The notes beneath the pieces are model-generated. The model was not told the DNA's origin. It saw only the letters and a program-made list of their open reading frames with translations, and did no database searches. Positions 46,766 to 54,596 of a DNA stretch of 64,000 nucleotides are shown in pieces. Numbering within the stretch: the stretch's first letter is position 1; every line of letters begins with the position of its first letter. Source of the stretch: Rhodanobacter thiooxydans (GTDB lineage: Bacteria; Pseudomonadota; Gammaproteobacteria; Xanthomonadales; Rhodanobacteraceae); contig NZ_CP088923.1 in assembly GCF_021545845.1 (NCBI RefSeq), positions 3,472,001 to 3,536,000 on the forward strand. Reading direction: 5' to 3'. A program made the position numbers and the translations under genes.

Positions 46766-47732
46766 GCGTGCCCGCCCTGCCGCCGCGCCACAGCCAGCCC
46801 AGCACCAGCAGCCACAGCAGTGCGCCGACGCCGAACCGCAGCGGGTCCGGCAGCGCCGCGATCGACGACCAGTAGGCCTCGATGAACGCCGCCACCAGCA
46901 GCATCGCGAATGCGCCCAGCACCAGTTGCGCGCCGACCCAGCCGGCCGCGACCAGCGCCGGCCCGCGCCGCTGCCGCCCCGGCGCCAGCAAGGTCAGGCC
47001 CAGCTGCAGGCCGGCGCCGCCGGCGATCACCAGCGCGCTCAGCTCGAACGCCGAATGGCCCACCACGAACCGCCAGAACGGTCCGCCGTAGCCGATCGCG
47101 GTGAGGTGCCCGGCCACCCCGCCGATCAACACGCCGTTGGCGCCCAGCACGTAGATCGCGCCGACGCCGAACACCAGGCCCGAGGCGAACGTGCGAAACG
47201 CGATGCTGACGTTGTTCATCACGTAGTAGCCGAACATCTGCAGGTCGGTGCCGCTGCTGCGGCCGATCTGCGTGTTCGCCGGGTCGTACATCTTCTCGAA
47301 CTGCACCAGCTGCGCACTGCTGAACAACGTATGCGCCAGCTCCGGGCGCAGTTGCAGCAGCACCACCAGGCACAGCGCCGGCAGGTAGAACAGCGCCGCC
47401 GCCAGCGCCATGCAGCGCCACTGCGCACGCACCAGGCGCGGGAAGCCCGCCAGCAGGAAACCCGCCACGCGGTGCCAGCGCAGCGCCGGTGGCCGGTACA
47501 ACACGCGATGCCCCTGCTGCACCAGCCGCTGCAGCCGCTCGGTGACCTCGTGGCTGTAGCCGCGCCCGCGCGCCAGCGCCAGGTGATGGCACACGCGCCG
47601 GTACGACTGCGGAAACTCCAGCGCCTGTTCCTGCCGCAGGGTGCGCTTCGGCTGGCGCTCCAGCGCGCTCAGCCACGACTGCAGGCCATCCCACTCGCGG
47701 CTGTGCAGGGCGATGAAACGTTCCTGCTTCAT
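46755..47732 (-). CDS. SpoIIM-like membrane protein (stage II sporulation protein M family)
   Basis: 325 residues. A helical cytoplasmic N-terminus (MKQERFIALHSREWDGLQ and following, with an HLALARGRGYS region) comes before about five membrane segments. The family pattern FGYYVMNNVSIAFRTFASG (about 164-182) is clear, followed by GVGAIYVLGANGVLIGG and VVGHSAFELSALVIAGGAGL. SpoIIM works in peptidoglycan hydrolysis and engulfment in Bacillus, but this organism is not a spore former, so the role must differ. Its start overlaps the stop of the RDD gene (ATGA). Confidence 0.88.
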   Translation of the reverse strand: MKQERFIALHSREWDGLQSWLSALERQPKRTLRQEQALEFPQSYRRVCHHLALARGRGYSHEVTERLQRLVQQGHRVLYRPPALRWHRVAGFLLAGFPRLVRAQWRCMALAAALFYLPALCLVVLLQLRPELAHTLFSSAQLVQFEKMYDPANTQIGRSSGTDLQMFGYYVMNNVSIAFRTFASGLVFGVGAIYVLGANGVLIGGVAGHLTAIGYGGPFWRFVVGHSAFELSALVIAGGAGLQLGLTLLAPGRQRRGPALVAAGWVGAQLVLGAFAMLLVAAFIEAYWSSIAALPDPLRFGVGALLWLLVLGWLWRGGRAGTHGA

Positions 47733-48409
47733 GCGCGCCCCAGCAGCCAGTTGGCGTGCGCCACCAGTTGCCGTATCGCCGCGGTATCGCGCTGCCCGGT
47801 CAGCGGCGTGAGCAGGTTGGCCAGTTCTTCCTGCCGCTGCACGGTGAGCTGGCCGGCGCGCTCGGCGTACTCCACCAGCGCCGCCTGTTCGTCGGCCGCC
47901 AGCACCTGCGGCAGCGGCAGCGCCGGCAACGCCGGCACCTGCTGGCCGGCCGGCAGCTCCTGCGCGTGGATCACCATGGTGCCCGCCACGATGTCGCCGA
48001 GCCGCCGCGCATGCGGATCGATCAGCGTGCTGGCCAGGCCCACGCCGTACACGCCGGGCAGCGCATCCACCACGCGCAGCAGGTTGCGCACCACCGACGG
48101 CAGCCAGGTCACCGGCGTGCCGTCGGCCTTGACCACGCGCAGGCCCAGAGCACGCTTGCCCAGGGTCTGCCCGTCCAGCCACACCTCGCACACCACCGAG
48201 TACGCCCACAGCAGCGCGAACATCAGCAGCATGGCCAGCCCGTTGCCGCCCTTGCCGAACAGCGCCAGCGGGATCATCGCGACGAACAGCACCACCAGGC
48301 GCAGCAACAGGTCGACCATCCACGCCTGCGCGCGCGGCAACGCGCCGGCCGCACGCAGACGCAGCGAGACGCCCTCGGGCGTCTCGATCTCGCGGACGGT
48401 GTCGAGCAT
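47729..48409 (-). CDS. RDD-family membrane protein, second copy in the operon
   Basis: 226 residues. Three membrane segments in an RDD domain (RAQAWMVDLLLRLVVLFVA; DGQTLGKRALGLRVVKADG near 79-97), then a soluble C-terminal extension with many Leu/Glu residues (about 160-226). RDD proteins are small membrane proteins, some implicated in cation/proton exchange, but their role in this operon is unknown. It overlaps the preceding RDD gene as TGATG and the following SpoIIM gene as ATGA. Confidence 0.85.
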   Translation of the reverse strand: MLDTVREIETPEGVSLRLRAAGALPRAQAWMVDLLLRLVVLFVAMIPLALFGKGGNGLAMLLMFALLWAYSVVCEVWLDGQTLGKRALGLRVVKADGTPVTWLPSVVRNLLRVVDALPGVYGVGLASTLIDPHARRLGDIVAGTMVIHAQELPAGQQVPALPALPLPQVLAADEQAALVEYAERAGQLTVQRQEELANLLTPLTGQRDTAAIRQLVAHANWLLGRA

Positions 48410-48927
48410 CAGACGTCGACGACGATGGTGTCGGCGATCAGATCGTGCAGACAGCGGCGCTCCGGGCCGAAGATCAGCAGCGGATCGGCCAGCGAAATCA
48501 GCCAGCCCACGTACGGAATCGCGCCAAGCAGGCTCACCGGCAACGCCCGGATGAAGATGTAGCGCAGCAGGCCCATGCGGCTGCCGTCGGTGCGCACGAT
48601 GGCGATGTCCAGCGCGCGCTTGCCGATGGTCTGCCCGTGCCGGTGCAGCAGCACGCAATTGACTACCAAGATCGCCACCAGCAGCGCGAAGCCCAGCAGC
48701 ATCACGCCGATCATCGGCGCGGCCGGCTTGACCCCCTTGCTGACGCCGACCGCCATCATGCCGCCCCAGAAGACCGGGAGGGCCCAGATCAGATTGACCA
48801 GCCCGTCCAGCAGCACGGCCCCCAGGCGCTTGCCGCGCCCGGCCTTGCGGTTTTCCAGATCGTACGCGTCCCACGCGGCCGCATCGTCGATCACCGCCGC
48901 TGGCGCGGCATACGGATTCGTTTCCAT
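48409..48927 (-). CDS. RDD-family membrane protein, first gene of the operon
   Basis: 172 residues with a short Asn/Ala-rich N-terminus (METNPYAAP). Three or four membrane segments form the RDD domain: RGKRLGAVLLDGLVNLI (about 31-47), HGQTIGKRALDIAIVRTDGS (about 97-116) and PLLIFGPERRCLHDLIADT near the end. A good ribosome site (GGAAGGAAG) fixes the start at 48927. It is the first of seven tightly packed genes; the promoter is probably in the 86-bp gap behind it. Confidence 0.87.
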   Translation of the reverse strand: METNPYAAPAAVIDDAAAWDAYDLENRKAGRGKRLGAVLLDGLVNLIWALPVFWGGMMAVGVSKGVKPAAPMIGVMLLGFALLVAILVVNCVLLHRHGQTIGKRALDIAIVRTDGSRMGLLRYIFIRALPVSLLGAIPYVGWLISLADPLLIFGPERRCLHDLIADTIVVDV

Positions 48928-49013
48928 CGCTTCCTTCCCCTTGTTGCCGTCCTGGTTGCCCTCCCCCATGTCGGGCAACTTTGGCGAGTATAGAAGCGAA
49001 TTTTGACTGCTGG

Positions 49014-49481
49014 CTAGCGCTTGGGCTTGAGCAGCGTGCCGGTGCATTTCGGCGAGCCGCACAGGCACTTCCACAGCTTCTTCAGGCGCGCGGTGTGCGG
49101 CACATCGAGCACGATGCCGTAGTCGTAGGTGAACTCCTCGCCCGGCTTGATGCTACGGATCGCCTCGATCAGCACGCGGTCCCTGCGCGGGTCGCCGCTG
49201 GCGCTTTCCTCGACCAGCGCGCGGCAGTTCGGCGCACAGCTGTGGTTGATCCAGCGTGCGCTGTTGCCGCCCTGGTTGGCGTCGATGATGTAGTCGTCGT
49301 TGAGCGTGAACAGGAAGGTGTGGCCGGTCTCGCCGCCGTCGCCATACAGGTCGTCGGCCTGCGCATGGGTCATCAACTTGCCCTTGTACTCGATGATCTC
49401 CTCGCCTTTCCTGATCGGCGCGGTGGCGAACACACCGTTGCCGTGGATCGGCGAGCGGCGAGCAACAAAACGTCGTGACAT
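49014..49481 (-). CDS. SET-domain protein methyltransferase
   Basis: 155 residues. The SET motifs are complete: GNGVFATAPIRKGEEIIEYKG (about 14-34, without the full bracket), NHSCAPNC (89-96) and EEFTYDYG (about 125-132). A post-SET zinc motif CLCGSPKC (149-156) is also present. This layout binds S-adenosylmethionine and methylates lysine in proteins. Bacterial members are few and their targets mostly unknown; ribosomal or nucleoid proteins are possibilities. The start at 49481 (MSRRFV) is preferred over a longer frame. Confidence 0.9.
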   Translation of the reverse strand: MSRRFVARRSPIHGNGVFATAPIRKGEEIIEYKGKLMTHAQADDLYGDGGETGHTFLFTLNDDYIIDANQGGNSARWINHSCAPNCRALVEESASGDPRRDRVLIEAIRSIKPGEEFTYDYGIVLDVPHTARLKKLWKCLCGSPKCTGTLLKPKR

Positions 49482-49698
49482 GCGGCGAAACCCTGTGGGT
49501 AAAAGATGAAACACCGATGATGCCCGTTTGCGGATGACCGCGAAACCTTCGTCAGGCGCGTTGCACGAAAGCCCGGCCTGCGCCTGCCGGAGATTTCGCA
49601 GGCAGCGCTCGAACTTCGCGCCGGCTCAGCGCCGCTGCCGACGGCGGCCATTCGCTGCACTGGCGCCAAGCCCCCCGAACGTGGTTAGAATCGACATT

Positions 49699-49712
49699 CA
49701 AACGATCGTTTG
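49699..49712 (+). promoter_or_regulatory. PsrA/TetR-type operator CAAACGATCGTTTG
   Basis: A perfect 14-base palindrome lies just downstream of a TAGAAT box (49686-49691) and 9 bases before the lipoprotein ATG. It matches the consensus published for Pseudomonas PsrA, (C/G)AAAC-N2-4-GTTT(G/C), a TetR repressor relieved by long-chain fatty acids. The gene behind it is an acyl-CoA dehydrogenase, which is a known PsrA target in Pseudomonas. Overlap with the transcript start suits repression. Confidence 0.7.
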
Positions 49713-49721
49713 GAGACCGCG

Positions 49722-50198
49722 ATGCGTCTGTTGCGCTGGATCACCCCCGTCCTGCTGCTGGGCTTGGCCGCCTGCGTCCCGGCGAAGAAGAGCGTGTATC
49801 CGCCGACCCTGAGCATCCAGCAACTGCTGGTGTTGCCGGGCGGGCAATGGCAACTGACCGTGCGCATCCAGAACAACAGCTACGCCGGGATGGACTTCAA
49901 GTCGCTGGACGGCCAGCTGCAGGTAGCCGAGCTGGTGCCGGTACGGCTGCACGCCGCGTTCGACCTCGACATTCCCGAACTCGCCGGCGACGTGGTCCAG
50001 CTTCGGGTGCTGCCCACCGCGGCGATGAGCCAGGCGCTGCATGCGGTCGCCGCCAAAGGCAGCGGCGGCGCGCTGGCCTACCGCATCAGCGGCAGCGCCA
50101 GCGCCAGACCCGAGCAGGAAGACAAGCCGCGCTCGTTCGACTTCAACGGCAACGACTGGATCTCCCCGGTGCCTGGCATCCCCGACACATACCGCTAG
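49722..50198 (+). CDS. Small lipoprotein upstream of the acyl-CoA dehydrogenase
   Basis: 158 residues. A signal peptide ends in the lipobox LAAC (about 14-17; full stretch LLLGLAAC), so the mature protein should carry a lipid anchor. The rest is a beta-rich domain (WQLTVRIQNNSYAGMDFKSLDG) reminiscent of LEA/WHy-type folds. Function unknown. It is 30 bases upstream of the acyl-CoA dehydrogenase gene behind a shared operator, so it is probably co-induced with fatty-acid degradation. Confidence 0.82.
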   Translation: MRLLRWITPVLLLGLAACVPAKKSVYPPTLSIQQLLVLPGGQWQLTVRIQNNSYAGMDFKSLDGQLQVAELVPVRLHAAFDLDIPELAGDVVQLRVLPTAAMSQALHAVAAKGSGGALAYRISGSASARPEQEDKPRSFDFNGNDWISPVPGIPDTYR

Positions 50199-50228
50199 AC
50201 ACCCCCGCTTTCCACCGAAGGAATCACC

Positions 50229-52019
50229 ATGACCGCTTACAAGGCCCCCCTCGACGACCTGCGTTTCGCCCTGTTCGACGTACTCGACGCCGAACAGACC
50301 CTGACTTCGCTGCAAGGCGGCGAAGCGCACAGCCGCGACCTGCTCGACGCGGTGCTGGACGAAGCCGGCCGCCTCAGCGAACAGCTGCTGGCGCCGACCA
50401 ACGCGCCGGCCGACGCGGAAGGCTGCCACTACGACAAGGCCACCCAGACGGTGACCACGCCGAAGGGCTTCAAGGAAGCGTTCAAGGCGTTCACCGAAGG
50501 CGGCTGGACCGGCCTGACCAACCCCGAGGCCTACGGCGGCCAGGCGCTGCCGGGCGTGCTCGGCATCGCCACCACCGAGATCTTCCAGTCCGGCAACCTG
50601 GCCTGGAGCCTGTACCCGCTGCTGTCCGAAGGCGCCACCCATGCGATGGAGCAGCACGGCGAGGCATGGCAGCGCGAGCGCTTCATGAAGCCGATCGTCG
50701 CGGGCCGCTGGACCGGCACCATGTGCCTGACCGAGCCACAGGCCGGCTCCGACCTCGGCCTGCTGAAGACCCGCGCCGAGCCAGCGGCGGCGGACGCGGA
50801 CGGCCACGCCGTCTACAAGATCAGTGGCACCAAGATCTTCATCAGCGCCGGCGAACACGACCTCGCCGAGAACATCGTGCACCTGGTGCTGGCGCGCCTG
50901 CCCGACGCGCCGGAAGGCAGCCGCGGCATCTCGATGTTCATCGTGCCCAAGTTCAAGGTGAACCAGGACGGCTCGCTGGGCGCGCGCAATACCGTGGCCG
51001 CCGGCGCGATCGAGCACAAGATGGGCATCCACGCCTGCTCCACCTGCGTGATGAACTTCGACGGTGCCGAGGGCTACCTGATCGGCAAGCCGCACAAGGG
51101 CCTCGCCGCGATGTTCACCATGATGAACGCGGCGCGCCTGTCGGTCGGCGTGCAGGGCCTGGCGCTGGCCGAGCGCGCGCTGCAGAACAGCCTCAACTAC
51201 GCGCGCGAGCGGCTGCAGTCACGTTCGCTGTCCGGTCCGAAGTTCCCGGACAAGCCGGCCGACAACCTGCTGGTGCAGCCGGACGTGCGCCGCATGCTGC
51301 TGACCCAGCGTGCCTTCGTCGAAGGTTCGCGCGCGCTGCTGCTGTACACCGCGCTGCAGACCGACATCGAACATCGCGCAGCGGACGAAGCCGCGCGGCA
51401 GAAGGCCGGTGAACTGGTCGCCTTCCTGATCCCGATCGCCAAGGGCATGACCACCGAGCTGGCGCAGGAGTGCACCAAGGAAGCGCTGCAGATCTACGGC
51501 GGCCACGGCTACATCGCCGAGAACGGCATGGAGCAGTTCGTGCGCGACGCGCGCATCATCACCCTGTACGAAGGCACCACCGGGATCCAGGCGGCCGACC
51601 TGCTGGGCCGCAAGATCCTCCAGTTGCAGGGCGTGGGTGCGAAACACTTCCTGCAGGAGATCAGCGCGTTCTGCCAGCAGCACAGCGCCGACCAATCACT
51701 GCGCGGCCTGATCGGTCCGCTCGCCATCGCCACCAAGGAATGGAGCGAGCTCACCGTGAGCCTGGCCCAGCGCGTGGCGGCCAACCCGGAGGAGCTCGGC
51801 GCCGCGGCGACCGACTACCTGTACTACTCCGGCTACGTCACGCTCGCCTACCTGTGGGCGCGCAGCGTGGCCACCGCCGAAGCCGGCGCGCAATCGGCCG
51901 CGTTCAAGCAGGCCAAGCGCGACACTGCCGCGTTCTACTTCGCCCGCATCCTACCGCGCACCCTGACGCACAAGGCGGCGATCGAGGCCGGGGTGACGAC
52001 GTTGCCTGAAATCGCCTGA
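50229..52019 (+). CDS. Acyl-CoA dehydrogenase, large type with C-terminal extension
   Basis: 596 residues. It catalyses the first step of beta-oxidation with FAD. The N-terminal helical domain, the MCLTEPQAGSDLG motif (about 163-175) and the catalytic Glu in LYEGTTGIQ (E448) are present, followed by a C-terminal DUF1974-like extension. It resembles Pseudomonas PA0506/PA0508-type dehydrogenases. An operator of PsrA type lies 500 bases upstream, ahead of the co-transcribed lipoprotein gene. Confidence 0.93.
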   Translation: MTAYKAPLDDLRFALFDVLDAEQTLTSLQGGEAHSRDLLDAVLDEAGRLSEQLLAPTNAPADAEGCHYDKATQTVTTPKGFKEAFKAFTEGGWTGLTNPEAYGGQALPGVLGIATTEIFQSGNLAWSLYPLLSEGATHAMEQHGEAWQRERFMKPIVAGRWTGTMCLTEPQAGSDLGLLKTRAEPAAADADGHAVYKISGTKIFISAGEHDLAENIVHLVLARLPDAPEGSRGISMFIVPKFKVNQDGSLGARNTVAAGAIEHKMGIHACSTCVMNFDGAEGYLIGKPHKGLAAMFTMMNAARLSVGVQGLALAERALQNSLNYARERLQSRSLSGPKFPDKPADNLLVQPDVRRMLLTQRAFVEGSRALLLYTALQTDIEHRAADEAARQKAGELVAFLIPIAKGMTTELAQECTKEALQIYGGHGYIAENGMEQFVRDARIITLYEGTTGIQAADLLGRKILQLQGVGAKHFLQEISAFCQQHSADQSLRGLIGPLAIATKEWSELTVSLAQRVAANPEELGAAATDYLYYSGYVTLAYLWARSVATAEAGAQSAAFKQAKRDTAAFYFARILPRTLTHKAAIEAGVTTLPEIA

Positions 52020-52167
52020 GGCCCCGTCGGCTACGCCAGCAGGAAGTCCGGTCGGCCTGGGCTTTCCTGCTGGCGCACCGGCGGCAAGCCTCCCCGGCCG
52101 CCGCGCCACGCTGGCGTTCGGCGTAAGCTGGTGCGCTCGGGCGGGAAGGAAGACGGCCTAGGATGGC

Positions 52168-52480
52168 ATGAACATCGGCGCGTTCACGATATCCATCGAC
52201 TTCGAGCTTTACTGGGGCTTACGCGACACGCGCAACCTCGACGCACCTGGCGGATACCGGGGTGGACACCGGCGGCGTGCTGTACCAGCAGCGGATCCAG
52301 GTCGAGGGCAACGACGGCTTCAACACCTATCCGCTGCACCAGCTGGCCGCCGCCATCCCGCTGATGAAGCAGGCCTTGCGCGACGCGGTCGACGGCAACC
52401 TCACCCCTCGCGACGGCGTCGACCCCTCCGTCTGGTATCACCCCACCCTGGCCAATACCTCAGGTACCGGTTTTCTAGGT
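52168..52480 (+). pseudogene. Fused remnants of a polysaccharide deacetylase and a formyltransferase-like gene
   Basis: The first 26 codons read like the start of a polysaccharide deacetylase (MNIGAFTISIDFELYWGLRD). From about 52259, in the +1 frame, the sequence reads VDTGGVLYQQRIQVEG and NTYPLHQLAAAIPLMKQAL, like the end of a formyltransferase-type sugar-modifying enzyme. The bodies of both genes are missing. It looks like two neighbouring polysaccharide-cluster genes joined by a deletion. Confidence 0.65.
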
Positions 52481-52572
52481 CGGTCAAATAACGTCCGCTC
52501 GAGGCGGGATCGTGTCAGCGGCGGTGTCGAAATGCGTCAGCTTTTCTTCGAGAGCGGCAGCCCTTTGGCAGG

Positions 52573-52812
52573 TTACTGCGGGGAAGTGCCCTGGCAGACG
52601 ATGCCGCTGAACCGCAGATACTGCTGGATCAGCGCCTCATGGGCATCGGCCACCTGCAACAGTTCCCGCGCCAGCGTTTCCTGCGCATTGACCGCATTGG
52701 CCGGTGACGGCGCCACGGCCGCCGGCGTCCTGATAGGCGCCCGCGATGGTGCCGCAGGCTCGGCCGATGCGGATTCGACCAGATAGGTGATGTCGTAGGC
52801 AAGCTCGCTCAT
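52573..52812 (-). CDS. Small hypothetical protein
   Basis: 79 residues, no signal peptide. An N-terminal part (MSELAYDITYLVESASAEP), a Pro/Ala-rich linker, and a C-terminal helix (ARELLQVADAHEALIQQYLR). Not recognised. Its ATG overlaps the stop of an open frame upstream (ATGA). That suggests an old operon, but it sits between gene remnants, so it may itself be a leftover. Confidence 0.4.
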   Translation of the reverse strand: MSELAYDITYLVESASAEPAAPSRAPIRTPAAVAPSPANAVNAQETLARELLQVADAHEALIQQYLRFSGIVCQGTSPQ

Positions 52813-53120
52813 GCACTCAGGCAAGCAATAGGCTTGCCAATGTCGGCGATGTCATCCGGGGCCATCGATGCGGTTACGCCAGGCCACTTCGTCCGCCGGG
52901 GGACCGGTGCCGTGACCCGCTGGATCACAGCCCAGGCCACCAGCGCGCAAGACAGCAGCACCGCCAGCACCAGCCAGGGGCGCGGCTTCCCGCGCCGAGC
53001 GATGCCCCGCCCATGCGGCGGTGTCGACTTAGGGCTGCTCCACGCCGATGCCGGATCGACGCTCCCGCCAGGGCGATCGATCGATGAACCTACCCCGCCC
53101 GACTCCTCGTTTCTGGCCTG
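52809..53120 (-). pseudogene. Open frame encoding one membrane segment, no start codon
   Basis: The frame is open from 53120 to the TGA at 52809-52811, coding for a basic stretch (KSTPPHGRGIARRGKPRP) and a membrane segment (WLVLAVLLSCALVAWAVIQ). There is no plausible ATG/GTG/TTG before the membrane segment. It looks like the 3' end of a membrane-protein gene whose front has been deleted. The overlap with the next gene supports real past coding. Confidence 0.35.
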
Positions 53121-53226
53121 TCACGAGATCCCGGTCACGCGACCGGATGGCGAAATACGGATCGAGCCCGCCACGCCGGTGGACATGGTGGAAATTGCCG
53201 CGGGGACGAATGTTGACCCGCAACCC

Positions 53227-53511
53227 ATGACACTGAAAACCCTCGCCCGCGCTGCGGCCATGGCCAACGCGGGGCTGATGCTTGCCGCGTGCATCCGCAT
53301 TTCAGAACCCGATGCGGCCCGCGTGGACTGCGGCAAACCCGGCCCCCACGGCGTCGCTTGCAAGATCCAGCGCACCGCCGGCAACGGTGGCTTCGAGGCC
53401 TGCTGGGAGCTGGTCATCAGCTGCCGCAACAAGGGCGGGATGAACGGCGGCGCCTGCCACGAGGTAGCTCCGGGACAAGGCACGGCAAGCGAAACCATGC
53501 CGTCCGGATAG
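53227..53511 (+). pseudogene. 3'-truncated small cysteine-rich lipoprotein gene
   Basis: 94 residues. The signal and lipobox (MANAGLMLAAC) are followed by a cysteine-rich domain (DCGKPGPHGVAC, FEACWELVISCRNKG, GGACHEVAPG). The end (TASETMPSG) runs directly into the tail of a convergent alpha/beta hydrolase remnant, so the original 3' end is probably lost. Whether a shortened lipoprotein is still made cannot be told. Confidence 0.5.
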
Positions 53512-53949
53512 CGATCGACGAACACGCGCGCCGTCAGGCCGGACATCGAATGCCCGACCAGCACGTACGGGGGACCGATGTGCGCCGCACGCAACAGGGC
53601 ATGCGGGTCTTCGGCGATGTTGTCGGCCGTGCCGGGGCGCATCGCTGAAGCCCATGCCGGCGCGATCGTACGCGCAGGTCCGGGTGCGCTTCGCCTGCGA
53701 CGGTTGCACCAGCGCCCAGGAAATCGAGGAATCGCCCATGCCGGCGTCGAGGATCACCGTGGACGAACCCGAGCCGCGGCAGTACAGATTCATGCGGCGT
53801 CCGTGGTCCATGTCCACCAGCTGTTGCGGCTTCGTGTAGACCGGATCGGTGACGATCGGCGGCCTGGGTTTGCTGTCCTGGCCCGGGCATGAGGCCGACA
53901 ACACGATACCCATGGCGAGGCTCGCCGCCACGGCGAAAGATTCGCGCAT
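53496..53949 (-). pseudogene. Truncated and frameshifted alpha/beta hydrolase
   Basis: The start (MRESFAVAASLAMGIV, a signal peptide) and the first half (NLYCRGSGSSTVILDAGMGD, CAYDRAGMGFSDA) are in one frame. The continuation (DNIAEDPHALLRAAHIGPPY, VLVGHSMSGLTARVF, DRYPD) is in another, so there is a frameshift near 53645. After DRYPD the gene ends at the junction with the convergent lipoprotein remnant. The nucleophile GHSMSG remains but the acid and His are gone. Confidence 0.75.
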
Positions 53950-54033
53950 GATTGCGGATTCCCCAGGCGTGCCGATGAAGCGCGAATCCGACATGTCCGC
54001 CGCGGACGCCGCAACCGCCGGCGCACCGATGCC

Positions 54034-54490
54034 TCAATGCAACTTCAGCAGTGGCCGGGTGTTGCGGGCGATCGCATCGCCGAGCAGCTTGTGCGAAGTG
54101 CGCCAGGGGCCGTACAGGGCGGTCTGGTGCATGCGCTAGAGCGAGGCGTAGAAGAAGTGCGCGAGGCGCCCCTCGATGACGCGGTTGCCGAACAGCTTGC
54201 CGAAGGCGTTGTACGAGGCCAGCGAAATCAGCGTGCTGTGGTCCTGGTAGCGGTAATCCTGCAAGGGTTTGCCGCCGAGCCGACGGCGCAGGTTGCCAAC
54301 CAGCAGGGCTGCCTGCTGATGCGCGACCTGGGCCAGCGCGGGCAGCTTGCCATTGGCACCGCCGCCACGCGGGCATGCCGCGCAATCACCGAACGCTGGC
54401 GCGACCGGGTTTGCCCAGCGCATGGCCGAGCCTGGTGGCCAGTTCCAGCCCGCCGGCGGCGCCGCCGGCGATCACGATCCGCTGCATCAT
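54034..54490 (-). pseudogene. Decayed type II NADH dehydrogenase gene
   Basis: The N-terminus (MQRIVIAGGAAGGLELATRL, the FAD-binding GxGxxG region) runs out of frame after about 33 codons. The remainder matches the family C-terminus: FGDCAACP, AQVAHQQAALLVGNLRRRL, YQDHSTLISLA. The frame then meets a TAG at 54136-54138 where relatives have Tyr (SLYRMHQ), and the final residues RPLLKLH follow in the same frame. About 250 middle residues are missing. Confidence 0.8.
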
Positions 54491-54596
54491 GGCTTTCTCC
54501 CGGCCCCGGAACGGCGAACGCCGCTGCGTGCCGTGTTGCTATACCCAGCCATTGTCGCGCCGTGGCGTGAAAAACAGATGCTGCCGATGCCTGCGG

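Noticed and set aside
52834..53226. N-terminal extension of the cysteine-rich lipoprotein frame
   Set aside because: The signal peptide and lipobox start at 53227; the extension is antisense to the membrane-segment fragment and shows no family pattern.
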